Positions 52,963-61,283 of a DNA stretch of 64,000 nucleotides are shown here, in pieces. A program made the translations under genes and the position numbers. Within the stretch, counting starts at the first letter, position 1, and each line of letters begins with the position of its first letter. Under the pieces are notes generated by a model. The model made no database searches and was not told the origin of the DNA. It saw nothing but the letters and a program-made list of their open reading frames with translations. The DNA lies in NCBI RefSeq assembly GCF_009797935.1, contig NZ_VOLC01000013.1:62001-126000 (forward strand). The letters are read 5' to 3'. This DNA comes from Lunatibacter salilacus (lineage in GTDB: Bacteria > Bacteroidota > Bacteroidia > Cytophagales > Cyclobacteriaceae).

Positions 52963-53562
52963 TTATAGTCCGTAGTAGCTGACCACGGCATCATAATCGT
53001 TGAAATCCACATCAGTTTGAGCCACCCTTCCATTTGGCATTTGGGCTATAGGGACGGTGATCACACGCATCTCCCCATAGGTTTCCCCCGGCCCAGCGCT
53101 TCGCTGAGTTCTTACGCTGACGCTGCTGCCTATACTCAGCCACCACACCCGGTAGGTGGAGTTACCGCTTATGCCCTGTCCTGGTATGGGATATTTGACG
53201 GCAACCGACGTATCAATAAGGTATACAAAGAAAAGATGTGAATCTACCTGCGGACCAATTCCCGGAATACTGACATAGTGTGAGGCATTTATGCCATAAT
53301 TAGCGCCCGGAAAGGTATATAGCCGAACGTTGGATTCTCCGGGGTCTCCCTTTTCGCCTTGAGGCCCGGTAGCACCGGTATTCCCCTGGGGTCCTTGCGG
53401 CCCAGTCGCTCCGGTATTCCCCGGATCACCTTGTGGGCCTTGTTCTCCCTGCTCACCTTGGAGCCCTTGTTCTCCCTGAGGACCTTCGGGCCCTTCAAAC
53501 ATCTCACAGGATGTCATTAGAAAGATGGAAAAAATGAAAATTAAGAAAGTGGAATTTTTCAT
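52963..53562 (-). CDS. Collagen-like lipoprotein
   Basis: About 199 residues from the ATG at 53562: a lipoprotein signal (LMTSC, Cys 19) then 18 consecutive Gly-x-y triplets rich in GPQ, GEQ, GNT and GAT, followed by a compact C-terminal domain ([20 protein letters not shown] and on). The open frame extends to a TTG at 53604, but the ATG gives the correct signal peptide. The triplets should form a triple helix, projecting the C-terminal domain from the outer membrane as a trimer. Function not known, possibly adhesion. Confidence 0.9.
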   Translation of the reverse strand: MKNSTFLIFIFSIFLMTSCEMFEGPEGPQGEQGLQGEQGEQGPQGDPGNTGATGPQGPQGNTGATGPQGEKGDPGESNVRLYTFPGANYGINASHYVSIPGIGPQVDSHLFFVYLIDTSVAVKYPIPGQGISGNSTYRVWWLSIGSSVSVRTQRSAGPGETYGEMRVITVPIAQMPNGRVAQTDVDFNDYDAVVSYYGL

Positions 53563-53775
53563 AAATAAATAAATTATATGATTAGTAAAAAACAAATTCA
53601 ACAATTCGAAAAGGATATTTAAAAAGATAAAACATCCTTAATAGTTCGGTTTTTTGCAAAAGATATGATTATTTCAAAACAGTAAAAAATAAAAGTAAGA
53701 AAAAAAATATCAATCTGCAAGGCCCTAATTTAGATTTTTTTACAAACGAAACTAAACCCATCTTGAATAAATATA

Positions 53776-54147
53776 TCACCTATTTACCATGTGATTGGCA
53801 GCATTCAAAAAATAGGCACTGAGAGAATCCCGCACCTTGGATTCCATAGCTACTTGATCAATGGCGTGGTTCATGCAATCAAGCCATTTATCCCGAAGCG
53901 TCCCGTCTATCTGCCACTGAAAATGGCGTCGACGAAGCATGGGATGTCCCCTTTTTTCGAGATAGGTCGACGGACCCCCAAACACATGCAGCAAAAACCA
54001 ATATAACCTTTCTTCTGCGGGAGCTAAGTCCTTGGGATACAACTTACGTAGTTCAGGTACTTGGGCGACTCTTTTATAAAAATGGGTCACAATGGATTTT
54101 ATTTTTTCATCACCCAAAGATTCGTAAATGGAAGATTCTTCCTGCAT
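53776..54147 (-). CDS. Group II truncated haemoglobin
   Basis: A 123-residue 2-on-2 globin. Proximal histidine His 75 lies in RRRHFQWQ, Trp 88 in the G helix (DKWLDCMNHA) marks group II, and GGPSTYLEKRGHPML is the conserved E-F turn. Such globins bind oxygen or NO and act in detoxification or redox sensing. Cytosolic and monocistronic. Confidence 0.92.
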   Translation of the reverse strand: MQEESSIYESLGDEKIKSIVTHFYKRVAQVPELRKLYPKDLAPAEERLYWFLLHVFGGPSTYLEKRGHPMLRRRHFQWQIDGTLRDKWLDCMNHAIDQVAMESKVRDSLSAYFLNAANHMVNR

Positions 54148-54310
54148 CCCGCAAATTTAGCGATAGCGGCACGAAATCAGGTTAAGTCTTATGAAAATTT
54201 AAACCCCTTTCAAGTCTTAATTTTTTGGATGAATTAGATAGGTCTATTTTAAATCCCGAAATATTTTGCCTAATTTTATTAAATCCTTTTCTAACTACAC
54301 TACCTAATCC

Positions 54311-55987
54311 ATGAATAAGTACCTGGCATTTCTTTTTGCTTTTTTGCTTTGCACTGGAAGCTTTGTTACGGGCATTTCCCAGCAATTAGAATCGGGGCCT
54401 CAGGTGCTGAGCTTTCATTCAGAAGCAGATGATACCGAGCAGCCGTATGCCATCTACATTCCGGAATTCTTTGATGATTCCAAAGCATACCCTGTGGTTA
54501 TTATGCTCCACGGGGCTGGCTCCAATCATCGGCTTGCGTTGAGGCGCGTATTTGGGAAAAGTAACGCCGAAGGTGAAACAGACGTAGAAGCAAGCCGCTA
54601 CTTTCCCTCCTGGGATCATGTCCCCTATATTGTTGCCGCACCCTTTGCCCGTGGGACTGCGGGATATCAGGGAATTCCCGAACAGGATGTGTATGCGGTC
54701 CTTGAGGACGTGAAAAAAAGGTTTAAAGTAGATGAAAATAGAATTTACCTAACAGGCCTATCCATGGGAGGCGGCGGAACGTTATGGTTGGGACTTAGCC
54801 GACCGGATATTTGGGCTGCCATTGCTCCTGTTTGTCCGGCACCCCCTCAGGGCTCTTCCGACTTGGTTGGAAATGCATTAAACCTGCCTGTCCATTTTTT
54901 CCATGGTGACGCAGACCCTGTCGTGCCTATTGCCGGTACTAGAGCGATGGTTGAACAGATGCAGGAAAAAGGTATATTCGTCCAGTCCGAGGAATATGAG
55001 GGCGTACAGCATGACAGTTGGGTAAATGCCTATGCCAATGGAAGGCTTTTTGAATGGCTGGGCCAGTTTGAGCGAGACCCCTTTCCCTCCAAAGTTTCTT
55101 TTTCAACCCGCCAATTAGCATACAATAAAGCCTACTGGGTGGAAATCCTACAAATAGAGCCAGGGGCTTTGGCTTCTATCGATGCTGAGATTATTTCCGG
55201 AAAAGAGTTGAAAATCACCAGTCAAAATATTCGAAGCTTCCAGCTTTCCCTAGCTAATCATCCTGAGGTGGATGCAGGAGACCTGCTTCAAATAGACATC
55301 GACGGGAGGAAACTTCGGGTAGCTGCTCAGGATATAATTTCATTTTACAAGGATGGGCCTACATGGAGGCCCGGAAATCTGATCGAACAAGGGGGATTAG
55401 TTAAACAAAAAGGACTATCTGGACCCATATACGAAGCATTTTCCTACAGACATATTTATGTTTTTGGCACGGCAGATTCGCCAACGCAGGAAGTTTTGGA
55501 ACAAAGGAGATCTTTAGCACTAGAGGCTGCCAATTGGTCAGCTTACCGCGGCGAGTTTTTGGGACGAATCCATTTCTTTCCTCGGGTCTTGGCTGACAAA
55601 GAGATTCGACCCAGTGATCTTGATTCTTCCCATTTGATTTTATTTGGCACTACTGAAACAAATTCGGTAATCAAAACACTTGAAAATGATCTGCCGATGC
55701 ACCTTTCGCTCGAAGATGAATCACTCGGAATGATGTACATCTACCCCAGAGAGGGGAAATTGGTCGTCATTAATTCTGGCAAACCATGGTGGGGAGGAAA
55801 CCGCCCGCCTGGCTACAGCTTTACTGGACCCGCCCAGCAGAACCTGCCCCGATTCAAGGATTTTATGATCTATCGGGATAACCCGGATACCATTTTGTCA
55901 GAAGGGTACTTTGACACCTATTGGAAAATTACAAGAGAGCAAGAAGCTGAACTTAAAACTATTCCCAGTGTACATCTTAAACAGTAA
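54311..55987 (+). CDS. Secreted alpha/beta-hydrolase esterase with C-terminal extension
   Basis: A 558-residue exported protein: signal peptide to about residue 24, then an esterase/PHB-depolymerase-type alpha/beta hydrolase domain. The catalytic triad is Ser 151 in GLSMG, Asp 202 in HGDADP and His 234 in EGVQHDSW; the oxyanion region is MLHGAGSN. Residues beyond about 260 form a second, beta-rich region without a motif I know. A role in extracellular polysaccharide de-esterification or lipid breakdown is plausible but unproven. Monocistronic. Confidence 0.85.
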   Translation: MNKYLAFLFAFLLCTGSFVTGISQQLESGPQVLSFHSEADDTEQPYAIYIPEFFDDSKAYPVVIMLHGAGSNHRLALRRVFGKSNAEGETDVEASRYFPSWDHVPYIVAAPFARGTAGYQGIPEQDVYAVLEDVKKRFKVDENRIYLTGLSMGGGGTLWLGLSRPDIWAAIAPVCPAPPQGSSDLVGNALNLPVHFFHGDADPVVPIAGTRAMVEQMQEKGIFVQSEEYEGVQHDSWVNAYANGRLFEWLGQFERDPFPSKVSFSTRQLAYNKAYWVEILQIEPGALASIDAEIISGKELKITSQNIRSFQLSLANHPEVDAGDLLQIDIDGRKLRVAAQDIISFYKDGPTWRPGNLIEQGGLVKQKGLSGPIYEAFSYRHIYVFGTADSPTQEVLEQRRSLALEAANWSAYRGEFLGRIHFFPRVLADKEIRPSDLDSSHLILFGTTETNSVIKTLENDLPMHLSLEDESLGMMYIYPREGKLVVINSGKPWWGGNRPPGYSFTGPAQQNLPRFKDFMIYRDNPDTILSEGYFDTYWKITREQEAELKTIPSVHLKQ

Positions 55988-56231
55988 TTCCATTTCCAAT
56001 ACGGATACTAACATGAAATACTTATCTTAAATGCGCAAACCTTACAGATTTTGTTAATGCTCAGCTTGCTATTCAATAAAACGGGGGAAAACTGAAATGT
56101 TTTTCTTAGAAAGGATCACCTGGTTACATGAAATACCGCAGATTTGGGGCATTTAATTAAATTTTCACCTTGATACTAAACTCAATTATAGCCTAGTTTA
56201 AATCCCATAAAAATAGTTAAACCGCAAATAT

Positions 56232-57650
56232 ATGCCAGACAGTGATTCCAGGTATGCCGCATTTAAGTGGTATAGAAAACTTCGGCTCAACTGGATTTTT
56301 AACACATCAACCTTCTTTGGCAACCTGCTTATAGCCATCATTATTACCTACTTCTTTAGAAAGTTGGGTTATGGGGCGGAGGTAAATTATGTGTTTCTGA
56401 TCAGTATTTTATCTATTGGTTTGTGGATCACGGAGGCTATCCCGCCATTTGCAGTGGGTATTTTCATTATTGCCACCTTATTGGTTGGTTTTAGTACGGA
56501 TTTTATTTTTCCCAAATCCGCCCCACCAGAACTTTACTTGAGTACCTGGACCAGCAATGTGATTTGGCTGTTGTTGGGAGGTTTTTTTCTTGCGGAGGGC
56601 ATGAGTGCGGTAGAGTTGGACAGACAGCTTTTCAGTTTTACAGTTAAGCGGTTTGGAAATAAGCCGAATCAATTGCTGTTGGGATTGATGATCATGACAG
56701 CCTTGGCAAGTATGGTCATGTCCAACACCGCTACCACAGCCATGATTGTGTCTTCCATTATTCCACTTATTCATCTTTTAGGAAAAGATTCCCCCTATTC
56801 AAAGGCATTGCTTACGGCTATTCCTGCATCTGCTTCTGTGGGTGGAATCGGAACCATCATAGGCAGTACCCCCAATGCCATTGCGGTGGGTGCCCTTCAG
56901 GAAAAAGGAATTACCTTAACCTTTGTTGAATGGATGGTGGTAGGATTCCCTACAGGCCTGTTTTTGGTGTGGTTGTTTTGGAAATTTCTATGTAAACGAC
57001 ATGATTTCTCCTACGTTGAACTGGACCTAAGCAAACTCCCAAAGCGCGTAGGAACGGTAGATCCAGTGAAGAAAAAGGCGGTAATCTTTACCCTATTCCT
57101 TACGGTTGGAATGTGGCTTACAGAACCCATCCATAAAGTGCCCGTAGCAGCAACATCGGCTATCCCAATCGTCTTGCTGACCATGACCCAAGTGATCCAT
57201 GCCGATCAGGTAAGGACTCTTCCCTGGGACACTTTAATGCTGGTAGCTGGAGGCCTAGCCTTGGGTATAGCACTAGTGGATGTGGGTTTGGCCGGGATTG
57301 TCATGGATAAAGTCAATAATCTCCCCATTCATATAGTCGGGGTGACCATGATCTTCTGTCTCATTGCGGTTTTGCTTTCCAATGTGATGAGCAATACCGC
57401 AGCAGCATCCATTCTAGTTCCCCTTGGGATTTCCCTACCGGGCATTTATGGTGTCGCTGTACCCGTAATGGTTGCTATCAGTTGTTCCTGCGCCCTTCTA
57501 TTACCAGTCTCCACCCCATCCAACGCCATCTCCTACAGTACGGGTCTAGTCGAGCAGCGGGATTTTAGAGAAGGAGGAATATTCTTTATTGTATTGGGCC
57601 CAATTTTGGCATTTCTGACTGTTATGGTATGGGCATTGTTTTACATTTAG
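56232..57650 (+). CDS. SLC13/DASS family dicarboxylate transporter
   Basis: A 472-residue secondary transporter with about eleven membrane segments. The two SNT signatures that bind sodium and the carboxylate are SNTATTAMIV near residue 158 and SNVMSNTAAASILVPL near 381, with TEAIPPFAVG near 67 typical of the divalent anion:Na+ symporter family. The substrate is probably a C4-dicarboxylate or related anion; sulfate or phosphate cannot be excluded. Monocistronic, 43 bases from a convergent gene. Confidence 0.9.
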   Translation: MPDSDSRYAAFKWYRKLRLNWIFNTSTFFGNLLIAIIITYFFRKLGYGAEVNYVFLISILSIGLWITEAIPPFAVGIFIIATLLVGFSTDFIFPKSAPPELYLSTWTSNVIWLLLGGFFLAEGMSAVELDRQLFSFTVKRFGNKPNQLLLGLMIMTALASMVMSNTATTAMIVSSIIPLIHLLGKDSPYSKALLTAIPASASVGGIGTIIGSTPNAIAVGALQEKGITLTFVEWMVVGFPTGLFLVWLFWKFLCKRHDFSYVELDLSKLPKRVGTVDPVKKKAVIFTLFLTVGMWLTEPIHKVPVAATSAIPIVLLTMTQVIHADQVRTLPWDTLMLVAGGLALGIALVDVGLAGIVMDKVNNLPIHIVGVTMIFCLIAVLLSNVMSNTAAASILVPLGISLPGIYGVAVPVMVAISCSCALLLPVSTPSNAISYSTGLVEQRDFREGGIFFIVLGPILAFLTVMVWALFYI

Positions 57651-57695
57651 ACGTCAAATATCCCTATTAAATTAATCCTCCCTAGCCGAACAACA

Positions 57696-58613
57696 CTACC
57701 CAATAGCCTTGACAGCAGCTTTCATCTTTGCCAAACCAGTCTTGGCAACTTCCAGGGGATCCTGTTCCCAATAGGTGCGGTTAAACAATTCCAGAGAGAG
57801 TACCTTCTCCCCGCCCATATTTTTAAGATCTGTTAGTATTTCTTTCATGGGAGCGGCTCCGTCTCCCGGATATACCCTGTCTTTATCTTCTTGTTTCTCG
57901 CGGGCAATGGTATCCACGTAATCATTCATATGAAAAATCTCAATGGCGTTGCCACTAAGTAATTTCAATCCACCATACCCGGAGCCTCCCCGATAAAGGT
58001 GGTACACATCCGCCAATATCCTGGCATCAGGATCATTGGCTACAGCGGCCACCATCAAGGTTTGGCCGAGATGATGAAAGGGCTTAAACGCACCCCAAAA
58101 CTCCAATTGTGGACGAACCCCAGTACGGCGGCCCAATTCGATCAACCGCTTATATTTTTCACCGGCTGCCATCAGATCAAACGGAGCGTCGTTTCCAATA
58201 GCAGGAGCTGCCACCCGGTAGCAGCCTATATCAGCCAGCATCTTCATTTCTTCCTCCATCTGAATAAAACCGGCCTTGCTCTTCGCGTCATTAGCTGCCA
58301 TCCATGGCGCAAAACCTATGGCGTTTTCTGCTTTTATCTTGTGGTCGCTTAGGTGCTTTTTGAGTTGGGCTGCAGAGTTTTCCTCAATAAAGTTCTTAAT
58401 ATCTTCGATCCATAGCTCTATACCGTCATAGCCTGCTTTGGAAGCAATCTCAATATATTTCAAAATCCCGGGGTTTTGCCCCCGGATGGTGCTCGTATTG
58501 AGGCAGTATTTAAATGTACTGGCTTTTTTCTTGGAGGCGTAAGTAACTTCAGGTACCATCAAAAGGGCGGGGCCCATACTTAGGGTTTTTAATACTTTTC
58601 TTCGGTCAGTCAT
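57696..58613 (-). CDS. Xylose isomerase-like TIM-barrel protein, exported
   Basis: A 305-residue protein of the sugar phosphate isomerase/epimerase (AP endonuclease 2) superfamily. The N-terminus TDRRKVLKTLSMG followed by a hydrophobic stretch looks like a twin-arginine signal, so it may act in the periplasm. Metal-site residues are expected in GIELWIED, the LEFWGAFKP region, ADVYHLYRGG and MNDYVDTI and SLELFNR at the barrel ends. Substrate unknown. Confidence 0.8.
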   Translation of the reverse strand: MTDRRKVLKTLSMGPALLMVPEVTYASKKKASTFKYCLNTSTIRGQNPGILKYIEIASKAGYDGIELWIEDIKNFIEENSAAQLKKHLSDHKIKAENAIGFAPWMAANDAKSKAGFIQMEEEMKMLADIGCYRVAAPAIGNDAPFDLMAAGEKYKRLIELGRRTGVRPQLEFWGAFKPFHHLGQTLMVAAVANDPDARILADVYHLYRGGSGYGGLKLLSGNAIEIFHMNDYVDTIAREKQEDKDRVYPGDGAAPMKEILTDLKNMGGEKVLSLELFNRTYWEQDPLEVAKTGLAKMKAAVKAIG

Positions 58614-58791
58614 TGGGATAGTTGGTATTCTATTGTGCTAAAAGATGTCAAATTGCGAAACAAAATAACAAGAATAGATGATCTTGGATCTAGGTTCAAT
58701 GGATAAATATAGTTCAAAGGAAAATGATATGAAATAAGATTTTCAATATTTCCAAAAATCTCATCCTACCAAATGGAGAATTGAAGCCAAG

Positions 58792-60519
58792 TCATATCTT
58801 CTGAATGAGGCGGGCGAAGGTACTATTCTTTAGGATATAGATTCCTTTTGGCAGGTTATTTAGGTCAATTTTGTAGAGATGGGAGGAAGCTGATTCAAGA
58901 GTCACATCAGCATGAACCTGCATGCCAAAAGAATTTATTACAATAAGGTAATCTCTGCCCAGGTCTTTACCTTGAAAATAGACAAACCTTTCAGTCGGAT
59001 TGGGGTATAAAACTAAAGATTTATTTGCCTCTTTGGGTATGCGTTGGTTGACTACCCAAGAGAAACTGTATCCCCCATTGAGATCTACTTGCTTGATACG
59101 ATAAAATGAATTCCCCGGTAATGCCATTTCATGGACAAACGAATAGGTTTGCTTTTCCGTAGTCGTCATGGATCCGGTAACTTTTCCAACCGAACTCCAA
59201 GAAAGGCCGTCTTGGGAAGCCTGAATTTCAAAATATTTATTGTCCTCTTCCGAAGCTGTGGTCCAATTAACCGTCACCCCGATATCCGGATGATAGGCGG
59301 TGAAGAATTCAAATAATTTAACAGGAAGGGCATTAGATATAACCGTGATGGATACTTCTGCCTCAGCACATTGAAGTTCGCTGGATCCACAAATCTCATA
59401 TCTAAACAGATCCGTTCCGGTAAAACCCTTATTTGGCAAATAGGTAATTTCCCCCGTCACCAAATCAATTTCCACGCTTCCATTACTGGGAGGGGACTCA
59501 ATACTTAATGTAGATAAATCCAGGATTTCTCTCGGCAAATCGTTAGCGAGCACATCCACCACCACTGGGAATTCTTGAAAGGTGCTGTCCTGGTCATTAT
59601 TTGCAGAAACAATGTCGAAAACCCCTACTTTATAAGCGGCAAATGCCGGATCACTGGTTCCATTGAGTCTATATCGCATACTTCTGACTTCATGGAAATT
59701 TCCCGAATGTATTCCAAAAGCGCTGAGGTCTGCCACCCATAACCTAAGATCTCTGGTCGTCTTAATAAAGACGTTAGTAGCCAGACCATCTAATTGATAA
59801 AAATCTGCCGACCACCTACCAACAGGGTCAATATTCTCGTGATTGATAGTCAATGAATTTCCGATAACGTTACCGTCGGCATCTGTCATAAATATTTCAT
59901 CCAAGATACTACTGGGCTGTGCAAATTGGGTAACCAAAATATCGGGAATACCATCGCCAATTTGAGTCTCATCAATGATTCCTGTAAAATCGAATATAAT
60001 ATTTCCCGCCGCTATATTCGCAATTCCAGAACCATAATCAAGGCCTCGGATACCCCTTGTTAAAAACGAGGCCAAATTGGGTGGTACATCAAATGGAGCG
60101 GGAGAAGAAATAGCATTATCCTTGCCATCAAAAAGCTGTCCCAAGCCAATGTAGGTTCCACTGGATTTTGCTTTAATATTTCTTACAGGAAACGCTTGGT
60201 ATATATGGGGTTCAAAATTGACTGCCTGGGCCGTAAGGTTGGCATCGTCTACCCCAGTGGAATAGACTATTTCATTCCAAGTGAATCCCAATAAATGATG
60301 GGTATTGTCAGGCAAGGTCGTGTTAATATCATCTATTCCCGAAGTCCAATATCCTCCAAAGTCGGTGTAAATCCTAGTGGCGCCGCCAAAATCCTGACCA
60401 TGGACGGGAATCGTGCTCAAAAAAAAGAAAATAGGGATAGCGAAGCACAAAAAGAAATCAGGCAACTTTCGAAATTGCCGTTTTCCTTTTTCACTGACAT
60501 TGTCTATACCCTCCCACAT
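58792..60519 (-). CDS. Type IX secretion cargo with Ig-like domain
   Basis: An exported protein of 575 residues. After a charged N-tail comes a signal peptide (FFLCFAIPIFFFLSTIPVHG), a long beta-rich domain, a Big_9/cadherin-like module (VDVLANDLPREILDLSTLSI, then GFTGTDLFRYEICG), and a C-terminal sorting domain starting LYPNPTERFVYF, type A. It should be exported by the type IX system. The open frame extends to a TTG at 60543, but a -7 box at 60558-60551 puts transcription start near 60544, so the ATG at 60519 is used. Confidence 0.88.
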   Translation of the reverse strand: MWEGIDNVSEKGKRQFRKLPDFFLCFAIPIFFFLSTIPVHGQDFGGATRIYTDFGGYWTSGIDDINTTLPDNTHHLLGFTWNEIVYSTGVDDANLTAQAVNFEPHIYQAFPVRNIKAKSSGTYIGLGQLFDGKDNAISSPAPFDVPPNLASFLTRGIRGLDYGSGIANIAAGNIIFDFTGIIDETQIGDGIPDILVTQFAQPSSILDEIFMTDADGNVIGNSLTINHENIDPVGRWSADFYQLDGLATNVFIKTTRDLRLWVADLSAFGIHSGNFHEVRSMRYRLNGTSDPAFAAYKVGVFDIVSANNDQDSTFQEFPVVVDVLANDLPREILDLSTLSIESPPSNGSVEIDLVTGEITYLPNKGFTGTDLFRYEICGSSELQCAEAEVSITVISNALPVKLFEFFTAYHPDIGVTVNWTTASEEDNKYFEIQASQDGLSWSSVGKVTGSMTTTEKQTYSFVHEMALPGNSFYRIKQVDLNGGYSFSWVVNQRIPKEANKSLVLYPNPTERFVYFQGKDLGRDYLIVINSFGMQVHADVTLESASSHLYKIDLNNLPKGIYILKNSTFARLIQKI

Positions 60520-60550
60520 GCCTACATCACACCATATTACCAAACATATA

Positions 60551-60558
60551 CAAAATTA
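60551..60558 (-). promoter_or_regulatory. -7 box TAATTTTG before the type IX cargo gene
   Basis: Minus-strand TAATTTTG, a perfect TAnnTTTG match, 32 bases before the ATG at 60519. It excludes the upstream TTG at 60543 as a start. Confidence 0.45.
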
Positions 60559-60691
60559 TGAATAACATAAGTATTTTTATGTATTTAAAAATTATAGTCT
60601 GTATATTAGTATAAATATAGTGTTTTATTTTTATATATTAATAATCACGAGATAAAATAGTATATTCGTATTATCAATTATTTTCGCCGTT

Positions 60692-61216
60692 ATGAGCAAT
60701 TCATCTAATACCAATTTTCGGGAAGTCTGGCAACGGGGTCCGGTAAAAAATATCCCCCCACTTTTGCAGCCTGTGGCCCATGCCCTAGTTCAGACAGGAG
60801 AAGATGCGGAAAAATACACCATCAACTTGGATGATGAGACACTTTGGGAAAGACCCGCTGGGGTAGCATCAGTTGGGTTTCACTTACAGCATATCGTGGG
60901 GGTTTTGGACCGATTATTTACCTATGCGGCAGGAAACACCTTAAATGATACGCAACTGGAATTTCTTAAAAATGAAGGTAATCCGGAAAATGAACACATA
61001 GGAAAAAAACAGCTGCTTCATGTTCTTCAAAGCAAAATTAAAGAAGCGCTGCAACTTCTTGAGCATACTGAAGAGTCATCCCTTACAGAAATCAGATACC
61101 TAGGCAGGGCAAAAATTGAAACCACGAAAATGGGGCTTCTATTTCATGCGGCCGAACATGCGCAACGGCACATCGGCCAATTATTGGTTACCGCAAAGTG
61201 GGTAAGTCAAAAATAG
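60692..61216 (+). CDS. DinB family protein
   Basis: A 174-residue four-helix-bundle protein of the DinB/YfiT-like superfamily. Likely metal-binding histidines lie in FHLQHIVGVLD near residue 70 and in the C-terminal HAAEHAQRHIGQ near 153-163. Members are metal-dependent thiol transferases or stress proteins; the substrate is unknown. Cytosolic, monocistronic. Confidence 0.85.
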   Translation: MSNSSNTNFREVWQRGPVKNIPPLLQPVAHALVQTGEDAEKYTINLDDETLWERPAGVASVGFHLQHIVGVLDRLFTYAAGNTLNDTQLEFLKNEGNPENEHIGKKQLLHVLQSKIKEALQLLEHTEESSLTEIRYLGRAKIETTKMGLLFHAAEHAQRHIGQLLVTAKWVSQK

Positions 61217-61283
61217 GAATTAATCCTGATTTTTTAACGGTTTAAGTTCGCAGTGAAAACTCTAATACCTGTTTGGGATTCAA

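Noticed and set aside
54182-54385. Minus-strand 67-residue frame at the start of the esterase gene
   Set aside because: Overlaps the esterase signal peptide on the other strand, lysine-rich low-complexity content, and no promoter or family signal.
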